From the NCBI RefSeq assembly GCF_025698545.1, contig NC_068571.1, positions 49,323,733 through 49,387,732 on the forward strand: a DNA stretch of 64,000 nucleotides. The letters run 5' to 3'. The notes beneath the pieces are model-generated. The model was not told the origin of the DNA. It did no database searches and was given only the letters and a program-made list of their open reading frames with translations. The number at the start of each line of letters is the position of its first letter. Position 1 is the first letter of the stretch. This document shows positions 36,942 to 49,149 of this stretch, in pieces. This stretch comes from Gossypium raimondii (Eukaryota; Streptophyta; Magnoliopsida; Malvales; Malvaceae). The position numbers were made by a program, and so were the translations under genes.

Positions 36942-37236
36942 AGGATAAATCCCATAAATTAGACATGAACTATGGTTTAATGTGCAATTGTATACATGAA
37001 CTTTGATTTTATGCAATTTTGTACATGAAATTTTGATTTGATCCAATTCTTGTAAATTATTAACACAATTATTGATATAACATCATTTTATGTTTATATA
37101 TTACATACATAAATAATTATATTTATTCAGTATAAAAATAAATTGATGTATTTATTTCTTTGAACCAAAATTAGAGTTTTACTTGTATAATTGCACATTA
37201 AATCAAAATTCATTTATAATTTTGAGATTTATTTTT
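36942..37236. mobile_element. Foldback MITE, ~295 bp
   Basis: The left end, AGGATAAATCCCATAAATT then GGTTTAATGTGCAATTGTATAC, is matched in inverted orientation by the right end, ATAATTGCACATTAAATC then GAGATTTATT. The arms are ~55 bp. The superfamily is unknown. Confidence 0.65.
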
Positions 37237-38167
37237 TACCAAGCCTTAAAGTTTGAATTTTTTTCTAGTATTTTATTTAAATAAATTTTAATGCTTTTTA
37301 TACAATAATTTAACAATTAAATTGCGAATTAAAAAATATAATAATTTTCAAGTTGATTCATAACCATAATAATGGCCCATACCTAATTTTTTTTAATGGG
37401 TGGAGAAAGAGAAAGTGGATACCTAATTTTTTCCATTCAAAAAAGTGTTGGCTGCTAATAATGGTGGCCGCCTCTGAAGAATAAATGTGCCAAAACTTAG
37501 GCTTGGGCTTCAATATATTTTTTAATTCTTTAGTTTATCAACCATCAAATGATTTTTAATTTATTATTATTATATATAAATTAGTTAATATTTTATAATA
37601 CTTAACAAAATTTTAAATATATAAATGTATTTTTTATATTAAAAATAAAATATTATTATATATTTTAAAAATTAATAAATCTAAAATGATACATTGAAAC
37701 ATTCATATATTAATACGTACTACTATTAATAAAAAATGATATATATATATAACGATACAATATTTACTATTTTACTTATAGCATCAATTTAATTAATTAT
37801 ATTATATATAGTATAAAAATAGTAACTTATTTAATAAAACTTTAGCTTTTGTATTGTGTATGGATCTTAATTTAGATTTATTGTGAATATATTTTAATTT
37901 TTAGTGTGCTAAAATATATATTTTGACAAAATTTAAGATTTTGTCTTAATACTTAAAAGTCATCTAACTTTTTATTTAAAAATTTTAATCGTTCTCATGT
38001 GATGTAGCATATGGTTAACAGAAAATAGACATATTAAGTTGACAAAATTTAACGGAAACTACTAACAACAATAATGATTGGACTATCATTTTCAATTTGA
38101 AAAAGCAAGAGGATTGCATTTTGAACATTTAAAGTATAGAGATTAAATCTCTATATTTTGTATCGAA

Positions 38168-38720
38168 TAGACCTAATCACAGGTCGGGCTGAAGTAAACT
38201 CTTAGGCTCGAGCCTGACCCAGAGTAAAAGTGCTAAATCTGAGCCCGATCCAGCCCGCTCGTATTACTTTTTTTAGATTTTTTATAAAAATAAATTTAAA
38301 AAAGATAATACATCAAATATATTAAAAATACTAAAACAATTGTTTCCCAACAGACTGGAAATATGTTAAAAAAATCTTAATACTTAAATAGCACTAAAAT
38401 AGTTACAACTTAACAAGTAAACGTCTCTAAAATAATAGTAGAATTAGTAAAAAAACAAAGAGTTATATAATATCCAAATAATAACAACAAAATAGTAACA
38501 ATATAATTGAGAAATTGTAACAAAACAACAACATAAAAACAATAAAACAGCAACATAAAGCAGTAAAACAGTAGGGGAAAAAAGTTTAGCCTTATTCGGT
38601 GATGCTCGAGCTAAAATATTTTATCCAAGGTCTAACCTATTTAAAAGACGAACCTTATTTCGAACATTATACTTTTATTCAAATTTTCTGGATTTTAAAC
38701 GGCCCGGTCATAATTGAGTT
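38168..38720 (-). mobile_element. hAT-type MITE, second copy (inverted)
   Basis: The reverse complement parallels the element at 16723-17236 along its length: GACCT(C/T)(A/G)G near a TTTTAAAT(A/G)GGTT segment, a TTGTTGTTA-rich centre, and GGGTCGGGCT-type ends. It starts TAGACCTAATCACAGGTCGG. The right end near 38720 is approximate. It lies about 270 bp before the GT17 transcript leader. Confidence 0.7.
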
Positions 38721-38989
38721 TATTATAGTTATAGTAGTTGGAGCATGTGGATGTGTTGTATTTATACTAGTACGTAACATTGTAGAGGTGAACAGAAGCA
38801 TACAAAAATTGGAAAGGCTATAACAGTCATTTGGCTGAACGGCACAGCAGCCCACGTATGACATAATTGATCATACTCCAATGCCATGTGTGTCTCCTCC
38901 AGTAATATATATATCACCAAACAGGTACAACAAACTGTAAATTACCCAATTGTCCCTCTCGCCATTCTCAAGTGGACTGCACAGTCTCT

Positions 38990-40672
38990 CTCTCATATCA
39001 TATCTCTTCTTCTTGACAAAAACACTAATTTTTTTCTCTCTTTATCCCTCCCTTTCTTTGCATGTCCCCAGCGTTTCAGGTAGGTGAAAGTAGAGTACTA
39101 AACAAATTTCTTTTTAAAAAATAGTGGGAAGGATTAAACTGTAATTTCCGGATGTTCTGGCGGGAATCCCATCGGCCCTCGAATCTCTCCGTTCACTGTA
39201 GCATTCAACCTTCAAAAAGACTAAAAAACAGAGGTGAACTTTTTCTCTCCCTTTTCAATGTCTCATTTCTGTCATTTCTTTTTTAAATAGAAGATACATT
39301 TTTAATCTTTAAAGTGACTACTATTTCATAGTAAAACAACAGGTTTTGGCCTTTAAATCGGACTTCGTTTTTCTTTTTTTTTTTTGGGGGGGGGGGGATT
39401 TTTGGTTTTATGAGTATTATTTTGAGTTGAATGCTGAAATTCCCCTCATTTTTTAGTGTTTGGATATGGGATATCGAACAAAGTGTAAATCCATTGGGGT
39501 TTCATGTTTGCTTGCAATAATTTTGAACTGCGGCGCCGTTTTTTTTTCTTGTGAAATTGGATTAAAATTAGAGCGGAAATATGGGGCATAAGAGTTTAAT
39601 GTTACTCAGAAGAGGTGTTGCGGTGAAGTGAAAAGGTAAACTCTTTTTATGATTTTAAAAAGGAATTAATTAAGGTTTTGAACTGGTAATTAGACCATTT
39701 GTTATAAATAAATAAAAATGAATAGTCTGCGACTGTTTTAAGAGAATTACCAGAGTAATAAATGCATTTTTATAGTACAATATTGGGTGGGGAAAGAGCC
39801 CCTGCTACCGCACTAGTATTACACGATACCTTTAACCACTGCAATTCGCTAAAAATTTAGCATCTTTCTTTGTTTTTGAACGGAGAGTTTTGTCCTGGTT
39901 AAACTTTTATCCCATCACCTATGGCATATTTGATTGAATTTAAGCATCTTGTGGAGCATGACTCGCATTTCATGCCACAACGAGCAGCCATGGTCACGAT
40001 GAGAAAAAAATCTTCATCCCGACGACACTACGAGATATGAAAATATGCAGCTGATTCCTTCGACAACAATTTTGAGATTATTTCCTAATTCCTACGTATT
40101 TAATACTACATTGCATTAATTAATATCTAAAATGTATCTAGGGTAAGTGGACACTAAGTATAGTTACTTTAGAGCTATCGGGATTAGTGTATGAATTAGA
40201 CCTAGATATAATAAAAAATAACACAGTTAAGGGAGACTCTTTTCGGGGTTTCGAATTTTTTTTTATTTTGATTCTCTCTTGTACTTTTCTCATATTAGTG
40301 AAATATTTTTTTGCTCGTCACATAAAATTTATGTGTTTGATATTTTCAATTTATTTGTTATTTTACTTGTTTGCTTACACGTGTTTATCCCAACACATCT
40401 CTGTCCCTATATAATGCTAGATTTATGCTTTTTTCAGTATATGGCTTATAATGGGACAAAAATTGCCTGCATTGTTGTTTGTAGAGAGAATCGATGCTTG
40501 TCTTTTAACTTTCATGAAAACCAGTTTGGGTAAATTTGACATATTTGTTACTTTAGAACTAAAATTTTGGTGAATTTGTGCAGGCTATCTCGGTGCCATG
40601 ATTGTTTGTTTGTTAATTGAATAAGCAAAGCATGCCAATTGCTGTCTTTCCTAAGCTTTTCTACTTCAAAGC
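38990..40672 (+). promoter_or_regulatory. Promoter, 5' leader and probable leader intron of the GT17 gene
   Basis: A CT-rich stretch (38980-39060) typical of plant transcription starts is followed by a GAG/GTGAAC donor at 39234. A TTTGTGCAG acceptor ends at 40583, 89 bp before the ATG. A second possible donor, AAAAG/GTAAAC, lies at 39634. This suggests a leader intron of 0.95-1.35 kb. The region has no coding potential. The intron is inferred from splice signals only. Confidence 0.5.
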
Positions 40673-41773
40673 ATGGCAACACGACTCCGCCGCCTCACTA
40701 CCAGAAGATCACCACCTAAGCTTCTTTTTTTCGCCCTCTTGATGCTTGCGCCAGTTTGCGTGATTGGCATATATAACTATGGCCAGAAGATATCCTACTT
40801 TTTTCGGCCGCTCTGGGACAAGCCCCCTCTGCCATTCAGACGCCTACCTCACTATTATGCTGAAAATGTTTCAGTGGAACACCTTTGTCGCCTCCATAAT
40901 TGGTCCATACGTTCACAACCACGCCGTATCTTCGACAACATCATCTTCAGCAATGAACTAGACTTGCTTGAGATCAGGTGGCACGAGCTTAACCCCTATG
41001 TTTCGAAATTTGTAATCATGGAGTCAAACACCACTTTCACCGGCATCCGCAAACCTCTATTCTTTGCATCAAACCGTGCCAGGTTTGCCTTTGCCGAGGA
41101 GAAGATCGTCTACGGTGTATTCCCTGGCAGAATTGCATCCCCTGGTTCGCTCAAAGATCCATTCGTTCTCGAATCACTCCAACGTGGTGCTATGAACGGA
41201 TTGCTTCACAGTGCCGGGATATCTAACGGAGACCTTGTAATAATGTCGGACACAGATGAGGTCCCAAGCCCCCACACACTGAAACTACTACAATGGTGTG
41301 ATGGAGTACCACCTATATTGCACCTTGAGTTGAAGCATTACATGTATTCGTTCGAGTTCCCGGTGGATTACAGCAGTTGGCGAGCCACGGTTCAGATCTA
41401 CACCCCACAGACTCGGTACCGGCACTCACGGCAATCGGATGTAATATTTTCGGATGCAGGATGGCATTGCAGCTTTTGCTTCCGTAGCCTGGAAGAATTC
41501 ACGTTGAAGATGACTGGTTATAGCCATGCAGACAGAGTAAAGAGGAAAGCGTTTCTAAACTACTCTAGAATACAGAGAATCATATGCAGGGGAGATGATC
41601 TGTTCGATATGCTCCCAGAAGAGTATTCCTTCAAGGAGATGATTAAAAAGATGGGTTCCATTGCCCGTTCAGATTCAGCAGTTCATCTTCCTTCATATTT
41701 AATACAAAATGCAGATAGGTTTAGGTTTCTTCTCCCCGGGGGATGTAAAAGAAACATGGTGCAGCTAAAGTAG
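40673..41773 (+). CDS. Glycosyltransferase family 17 (beta-1,4-mannosyl-glycoprotein GlcNAc-transferase-like)
   Basis: Single coding exon of 366 residues, ATG at 40673, stop TAG at 41771. It is a type II Golgi protein: a short basic N-terminus (RLRRLTTRR), then a hydrophobic anchor at ~17-34, then a luminal domain. Family marks are [20 protein letters not shown] (75-94), the acidic [13 protein letters not shown] (191-203), probably the nucleotide-sugar and metal site, and [10 protein letters not shown] (261-270). Family 17 includes mammalian GnT-III, which adds bisecting GlcNAc to N-glycans. Plants are not known to make that glycan, so the plant substrate is uncertain. Possible N-glycosylation sites are at Asn65, Asn76 and Asn119. 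The length is close to that of plant homologues. Nothing suggests damage. Confidence 0.92.
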   Translation: MATRLRRLTTRRSPPKLLFFALLMLAPVCVIGIYNYGQKISYFFRPLWDKPPLPFRRLPHYYAENVSVEHLCRLHNWSIRSQPRRIFDNIIFSNELDLLEIRWHELNPYVSKFVIMESNTTFTGIRKPLFFASNRARFAFAEEKIVYGVFPGRIASPGSLKDPFVLESLQRGAMNGLLHSAGISNGDLVIMSDTDEVPSPHTLKLLQWCDGVPPILHLELKHYMYSFEFPVDYSSWRATVQIYTPQTRYRHSRQSDVIFSDAGWHCSFCFRSLEEFTLKMTGYSHADRVKRKAFLNYSRIQRIICRGDDLFDMLPEEYSFKEMIKKMGSIARSDSAVHLPSYLIQNADRFRFLLPGGCKRNMVQLK

Positions 41774-42280
41774 GTTCTTTTTTGTCTTCGGAAATTTCAA
41801 CTAGGAAAATTAGGCTGGGCTTGGATTCTCTTAAAATTTCATGATAAATAGTATAGTGATGGGTTTTAGGCCTTTTAAGGGTTTCCATTATCTGAGCTAA
41901 ATTTTCATTCTCAAATCTGAATTTTCAAAGGCCTCAGCAGGCTATATAATTACTGCTCCTTGCCTTGCTTGGCTTGGCATCCATGAACACGTAGCTTTAG
42001 GCTATATTTTAGATTCAGCGTCTAAGATTAGTATTTATCTACAGACTCTTAAATAATTTAAGCTTTATATACCTTTATTCCTTTAGATTTATAATAATTA
42101 TCTTCGTAACTCTAGTTTTACCGAAGAATTTCACTGTGCTAACAAGGCATGAAGTAGATAGGCTTCTTCATATATTCTACGGATTGAGCTAATTCAAGTG
42201 AATTAAATGAACCCCATTTAATTAGTTAACCTCTATAGAACATTCCGTGTACATTGATCACAGATTTTGACCCGTAACCC
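41774..42280. other. 3' flank of the GT17 gene
   Basis: The 3' untranslated region probably lies here. No further gene was recognised. Confidence 0.45.
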
Positions 42281-42289
42281 GCGACCCAT

Positions 42290-42700
42290 GACATTTTGAC
42301 ATTAGTCAACTGCATCGATGAATGCATACCTTAAACCCAAATACCCTTAACGAGAAATATCTGAAGTCGATCTTCCTCTGCTAAAAGCTGGTGCATAACA
42401 AGAAGACTATTTAAGGTTTGAGGACCTCGATACAACCCTGTCTATGTCAACTTGTAGTAAAACCAAAAAAGGTACTGTTTATCCTCAATCTCAGTAATCC
42501 AATCACCCCCAATTGATGCTAGAAAGAAATTAGCCATAATATTCCTCATGACCTGGAATTGAACAACACTCGTTGTAAGGAACGATCCAACCAAGCAAAA
42601 CGCATAAGATTCCACCGATATCGATCCTTCCCCCCATTCTCCCATGCTTCGTCCTCCTCATCCCCAATCTCCAAACCTACAATCTCCTCTTCCATAAGCA
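42290..42700 (-). pseudogene. LINE ORF1 (DUF4283) fragment
   Basis: Minus-strand frames give MEEEIVGLEIGDEEDEAW, then after a frameshift SYAFCLVGSFLTTSVVQFQ, MRNIMANF and DKQYLFWFYYKL. This order is the N-terminus of the DUF4283 protein in plant L1-type LINEs, which is abundant in cotton. The next segment continues with stops toward 42290. The reverse transcriptase ORF is absent. It is a short dead fragment. Confidence 0.72.
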
Positions 42701-43731
42701 GATCGAAAGATACAATCAACTAAATGGAAATCAAATGAACAAGAAAATAAAATAAAAATAAAAAAACATGCCAAGATAGCAGACAAAGAAAACATGCCGC
42801 AAAAGCAGACTGAAAATCCTATAGATTCAAGACTTTTCAATAATCTTATATTTTATCATCTTGCACTTTCGAATAATTTTCATCTTCATTTTTTGCTTTG
42901 ATCTCAGTCTTTTTTTTTCTTATACACTAAATAAATAATCCATTTGTAGGTTTAAATCGCCTTGTTTATATGCTTTCTTCTTTGTTTTTACTTCATTAAC
43001 TGTGAGGTTTGTCTGCAAATTTTTCGGTTTCAACAACTTTTCATTCTTTTTGGCTTTTTTTTTGATGATTTATTCTGGATTATAATTAGATATCATGAAC
43101 TTGAAAGGTAAAAAGAAAGAGAGAGAGAAAAAGCAATGGTGGGAAATATTTTAAAAAATATTTTTAGTTGTTACAATTTATATTAGGATTTGATTTATAT
43201 ATTTCGATATCCATGCAATTAAATTTTTTTTAAAAAATTAAATATATTTAACAAAATCACAAAAAAAAAGGTACACTTTGAATGGATATAGATGAAATGA
43301 CATCTAAGTTCGTATAAAAATTTATAATAAATTTAATCTCCGCTCAACCTTGTCACAAGCGCACGTCCAATAGAAATCCCCCATTTGCGCCACATGATAG
43401 ATCTAAAAGTAGTTTCAATCCTTCATAAGTGGAGAAATTAATGGTAAAATCTTCCAACCCCCGATCACGTTCCATGCCATTGGCTGGAACCATTTTTTGC
43501 TGATGCCTTCTTTTACTTGCCTCGCGTTTAATAATCAATATAACTCACACATCTAAACAAATTCCGTGTATAAAACTCTTAAGTCAAAACACTTACCCAG
43601 GCCGCCTAAATTTTCCATATATTATCTTCATTTTCCATTTTTTACTAAATCTTCATTTTCTGTATCTACGAATTATTCAACTGTACAACAAAAAACATGA
43701 TTGTTCTTTTCCTCGGCAATATCCCATTAAC

Positions 43732-46724
43732 CTAATTCCGCCTTCGGCCTGCTTTCTTGTGCCGCCTGGTGTTAGTCGAGGATGATTGCGTTGATGGAAC
43801 AGGCAACACCGTTCCTCCCTTGATGCTATCTGAATCCGTCATGTCAGTAAGTGTCTTCTGAGCTTCGATATAGACCTTAAGATCACGTACCTGTCATGAT
43901 AAATAATTACTGTCAAAGCCAGTTATCTCAAGCAATTGCATAGATACATATAAACTTAGGCCATTAAGTTACCTGCTCTTCCAGATCAAGTATCTTCTCA
44001 TCCATTAACCTCGATTCAGAGGCTTCCCTAAAATGAAAACCAAAATAACCATGTAAGAAAAATACAAGAAAAAAGTCAGAAGGTAATACCCGAGAGACAA
44101 GACAAGCAACTAAGCAATGGATGGAATAAACAATTCAATAAAAAAAAGGTAAATACAAAAATGAGTTGAATGTGGACTAGTAGCAAGCTTTGTCCCTTTG
44201 AGCAAGAAACAAGAGTACCTCTCTTCGATTTCCTTGACCTTTATGTGCCAAACTTGTTGGTCTTTTATGAGTTTACGGTTGATCTGTTACAAAAAACTCA
44301 GATGGTGACAAATGCTACAAACTGTGCAACTGATAATGGTGATGTTATAAAAGAACCAATTATGCAAATGCTTTGCACAGTTAAGCGCATACAGAATTTG
44401 TATATCAGAATACATTGAAACACACCTCAGCAAGAGCATTTTTTTCCTCTGTACACTTATCCAGTTTGCTTTGGATGTCCTGCATCTCGGATGTCACAGC
44501 CTTCTCCACTGCTTCAGCAATGGTACTATCTCTTTTGCCTTTGGCTTCAGCAAGTAAAGATTCATAGTTCTGGGGGAGGGGAGTGAAAACAGAAGATAAA
44601 TACTAGTTCTTAACACAGTAAAAAGCCACAATAGCACCGGTAGGACACAAACACAAGAACAGTGAAGGAAATCCATAATACTACAAATTAAAGAACATCA
44701 GTGTTACTCTTACTTGTCTTTGTTTCTCCAACTCAGTAGCCAGAAGCCGACTGTACTCATCAAAAACCTGTTACATTGGCACTTATGTCCAAGTCAGCAC
44801 ATGTGCACGTGAAGTATGGCAGTTATTTTGTTATATATAAAAAACTAAAGACACTAAGTTTCAAAACCAAATCACAAAGCATGATAATGAAATTGTTTTA
44901 CTCATTCAAGGGAACCTGTTGAACTTAAAAAAATAACATAGTTAAGATTTCCATTCAACTAGTTTAAAAACTTATCGTTGAAAAATAAACAGCCAGAAGT
45001 TATTTATAAGGACAATATACCGCTTCAACTTTGCTGCTATAGATGGCCTCATTAATTCCAGAATCATCACCATAGCCACATGAATGACAAGTTCCTTCAA
45101 TTGATGTGCAACGGGAGTTGATCTCAACTGGTTTGCCATCAACTTTTGAATGAGTCAAACGATGTACATAACCATCACCCACGTAATCCCATATTTGCTG
45201 TGATATTAATTCAAGGGAATAGCAATGCTGTGTATCTTTCCAATGTCTAACCCCATGACCTTCTTTATATCTGCAGTGGCCACAAAAGAGTTGGTTGAAA
45301 CATAAAAGAGCACAAATTCATATAAAAAATTTCAAAACATAAATAAAATAACTGCGCTTAGATACTGATAAAAGATTTTTAACACAATAAGGAAGGACCA
45401 GCTGATAATGCATTACCTTCCACACCCCATAAAACCACATATCAAGCAGATCCAAAGATTCTCCCCTGATCCACAAATAGAACAGACTGGATTTTCTTCT
45501 TGCTGCTGGCAAAATCGGCAGACCTATCAACACACATAATACTGATTAAAACATTAATCCATATAAAAAATAGCAACAATACCAATTTTAAGTAACATGT
45601 GTCCTAAACCTAATAGATGCAGATGCAATGGTAGTAACCGATACCCAAAGAAAGAAAAAAGTAAGCTTCTCCTGGATCATGCTAGAAGGATAACAGACAC
45701 TAATACAATACAAAGTGCAAAAATTATTCAAGGAACCAAGAGCTAGCTTACTGTACAGGACAAGTAAGTCCATTTTGAAGTACAAGAACATTGAAATGAA
45801 TGGTCACAAAATGTACTAAGTATCCCACTAGTATCCGGGTCCAATCTCTCTGTTGCCATACACCAAACATAAAAAGAGAAGTGAAATTAATAGCATAAAT
45901 ATATAACAAAATGAACAGACAAGATGAATAGGGTAATTTAGGCTTTATACTAACCAAGACAAATGGGGCAAGTAGGCAACTCGGTGAACCCTACAGGAGG
46001 CGTGCTTGCAATCTCACCCAATTCGGTGTATTCCACGGAATGCGTAAAAAGGATGTGACATAACTCAGCCTAAAAGAAACACAACCCGTTAATCAAAATT
46101 GTTATTCAAAAGAGGATCATAACGAAGTAATTTGAGGCAAATTTTACCAACCTCAGCAGGTGAAAACCGCTTCCCATTCAAGCTAAAATAGAATGCATCG
46201 GCCGCCGACTGGGCAGCTAGCTCTATTAATACGCTATACCTATCTTCCACTCCATCATTCCTAATATTAAAAAACATTTAGCATTAACGAAAAAGAAATT
46301 TTTAATCCCCCCCTTTTTTTTCTTATAAGTGTAAGTATAATGCAAAGATAGAATTGTGTTTTTTAAAATGAAAAGAAATCATCAAATTGGGATCAAAATG
46401 ATAAAAAGGAAGCGTGATAAAGGGAGATGAATGATACCAGATGAAGAGGATGTAGGTGATATTCTCGATGTGGGAGCCAGCAAATCGGATGAAATCGGCA
46501 GCGGATAGATACTTAGGGACGGCGACGACAAAAAGAGAAGTGGAGCGAGAACTAGGATTTGGGAGGGAGCTTTGAGACGCCTTCCGATAGAGGTGAACGA
46601 CCCCTCTCCTTTCGCGGAATTTAGGGTTAGGGTTTGATAGGGAAGTGGTGGTATAGAATTCGATTTCTTCGGCGTCGGTGAGGGGTAACTCGGTGTCCAC
46701 CGAGTGAACTCGGAGGATGAACAT
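43732..46724 (-). CDS. BRAP2/BRIZ-type RING and ZnF-UBP E3 ubiquitin ligase
   Basis: Eleven exons on the minus strand: 46438-46724, 46152-46260, 45955-46069, 45752-45849, 45417-45523, 45021-45270, 44714-44767, 44426-44569, 44219-44283, 43973-44027 and 43732-43890. All introns are GT-AG and the frame stays open for 480 residues. Order: BRAP2 N-terminal domain (~1-140), RING (CPIC at 166-169, CDH at 185-187, CTVC at 202-205), ZnF-UBP (CSICG...WICLICGFMGCGRY, HGVRHW, GDGYVHRL), a coiled coil (exons 7-10) and a basic tail (RRHKKAGRRR). Arabidopsis BRIZ1 and BRIZ2 (about 480-490 residues) form a complex needed for germination. Which of the two this matches is unclear. The RING has a Gln where animal BRAP has a His ligand (see findings). 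Confidence 0.93.
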
Positions 46725-47536
46725 AGTAACTGCGTTCACTCGCTTTCGGAGAAAATGACAGACACAGTTCGAATAAGCAACAAATTGATCCTTGAAATTG
46801 TGGGGGAAGGAAAAAGAAAAGAGAGAGAAGAATTGAGCCTTCAAATTTTCTTTTCTGCCATATAATTCACTGTTTACGTCCTCTGTGAAAATGTTATTTT
46901 AAAAAGAGACGCTATTTTTTGGTAAACTACAGCCATAGTCACTTAATCATGAATCATTTTCATTTTGGATAACTACTTGGTCACTAACGTTTTGAAACTT
47001 GTTTTTTTCAATTTTTTTTAATCAGTATAATAATAATTTTAGTCCTCAATTTCTATATTTTTTAGACCTTGATATTATATAAAAGAATTCAAAATTCCTT
47101 TTAAAAATTTGAAAATTATATAAATACACAACAAATTAAGTTATACACAAAAAGTTTATTTTCTTTAATTTCTGACGAGATTTATAAGGTTTTTAGTTTG
47201 GTTATGGTGCATTGATGAAACATTTTTAGTGTTGTGTTTCTTTAAGGTTTGGGTTTTGATTTTATTTCTAGGTCTTGGTTAATTGATTCCATGGTTGACT
47301 GGTCACAACTTTTGCATCCATTTTCTTAAGCTTAATGCATCTTTGATCGTCTCGCTAAGCTATTCTCCTTACTCATTTCTTTCAAAGAAGTTTAAGAAGA
47401 TAGATTTTTCAATAACCCAAGTTTGAAGCAACAATGTCCAACGCTATAAGAAAGCTCATAACTTAGGTTTTGAATCCAAGTAGTCAGATTCAGTGGTTGG
47501 CAAACCAAAAAATGTTAATGCCGAAAGTGATGGCGT

Positions 47537-47650
47537 GGATAGAAAAAAAATTTACTGAAATAGTATGTCAGAAAAAAAAAATATCAAAATGGATTACTTT
47601 TTCATTTGAGCCTATTTGGTAGGTGCCAATGAATAAAATAATAATAATAA
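47537..47650 (+). repeat. MULE left terminal inverted repeat
   Basis: Contains ACTGAAATAGTATGTCAGAA and CCTATTTGGTAGGTGCCAAT. It matches the reverse complement of 51604-51718 apart from a few substitutions and A-run length changes. Confidence 0.93.
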
Positions 47651-47729
47651 TAAACTTTTTTTAATAAAATATAATTTTATATTTTTTTTAATATTTTTTT
47701 GAAAAAAATACGGGTCAAAGATACAGGTC

Positions 47730-47800
47730 GGGTCGGGTGGCGCCTCTCAAGTAGGCGCCAATGAAGGAGCCTGATGGAGAGGCGCCAATGGGTGTCAACC
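47730..47800 (+). repeat. GGCGCC subterminal units, left end
   Basis: Three GGCGCC motifs in 50 bp, in the contexts TGGCGCCTCTCAAG, AGGCGCCAATGAAGG and AGGCGCCAATGGG. They resemble the array near the right end in inverted orientation. Confidence 0.8.
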
Positions 47801-48117
47801 CCCCTGCATGCTACTGCTGCTGCTAGTGAATTGTCCCTTCATAAGCTTTTATTTTTGCTATAAGTAATAGCAAATGGTCCCAAAATCAGTCCACACGGTA
47901 GAGAAAAAAAAAAGAGAGAAAGGAGAAGAAGAGAAGGAGAAGAAGAAGAGAAGAAGAAGAAGAAAGAAAAAAAAAGGTAATGTATTTTTTTAATAAATAA
48001 TTTTGTTTATAATTTAAAAGGTTTATAGTTTGTGAAATTTTTAGGATATATTTTAGAAAATATTGTGAATTTTTTTATAAATTATCTATATTTAGTGTTT
48101 ATAGTTTAGATTAGAAT

Positions 48118-48640
48118 TTTGTATGAATATTTTAAATTTTTGTATGAATATTATAATTTTTTATGAATATTGTAATGTTGTATGAATATTGTAATTATTT
48201 TATAATTAAATTTGTATTTATAGTTTTGGATTAGTAATTTTTGTATGAATATTGTAATTTTGTATGAATATTATAAATTTTTGTATGAATATTGTAATAT
48301 TATAGTTTTGTATGAATATTGCAATTTTTGTATGAATATTGTAATTTTGTAATTTTGTATGAATATTATATTTTTTGTATGAATATTGTAATATTATAAT
48401 TTTGTATGAATATTGCAATTTTTTGTATGAATATTGTAATATTGTAATTTTGTATGAATATTATAATTTTTTTATGAATATTGTAATGTTGTATGAATAT
48501 TGTAATATTATAATTTTGTATGAATATTGCAATTTTTTGTATGAATATTGTAATATTGTAATTTTGTATGAATATTGTAATGTGGGGATATATTGTAATA
48601 TTGTAATTTTTGTATGAATATTGTAATTATTTTATAATTA
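48118..48640 (+). repeat. AT-rich minisatellite, unit ~TTTTGTATGAATATTGTAA
   Basis: Twenty copies of TATGAATATT in ~520 bp, spaced mostly 17-25 bp apart. A larger unit is also visible: ATATTATAATTTTGTATGAA at 48391 recurs at 48505, giving a 114-bp higher-order repeat. Open frames across the array are artefacts of the repeat. It lies inside the MULE, downstream of the transposase. Confidence 0.9.
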
Positions 48641-49149
48641 ATTTGTTAGTAATTTGGGAAAAATTCACAATATTTTGTGTTTGTAATTATTTAAAATTTA
48701 ATTTATTAGTAATTTAGGATTAAGCTATAAGTTGTTGTGTTTAGTTTAGTATTTGGTGAGTTTAACATATAAAGTTTATAAAAAATTAAAATCATTTCAT
48801 TAAAAGTTTAATTATAAAAAATTAAAATCATTTTATTAAAAGTTTAATTATAACTGACTTTTTTAATCATATAGTTGTTGTTAACTCATTTAATTTTTAT
48901 ATAATGTAACTTTTATATAAATAAATTTTATTTGATTTTGTATTTATTTAACAGTAATTATTGATTTTTTAAAACAAATTAATTGAATTCATTTTTTTAT
49001 TGCAGATTTGCAGGAAATGAGTTCTCTAATTAATAATAATAATCACATATCAAGTACTATTAATGAGATGGTAATAAAATTTGTTTTTGATATTCATGCT
49101 ATTTGTTGAATTAAATTATATTGTATTAACTATGTTGCTAATTTAATAA

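Noticed and set aside
48218-48617. Open frames rich in Tyr, Asn and Ile on both strands
   Set aside because: They are produced by the AT-rich minisatellite whose unit lacks stops in some frames; no protein family resemblance.
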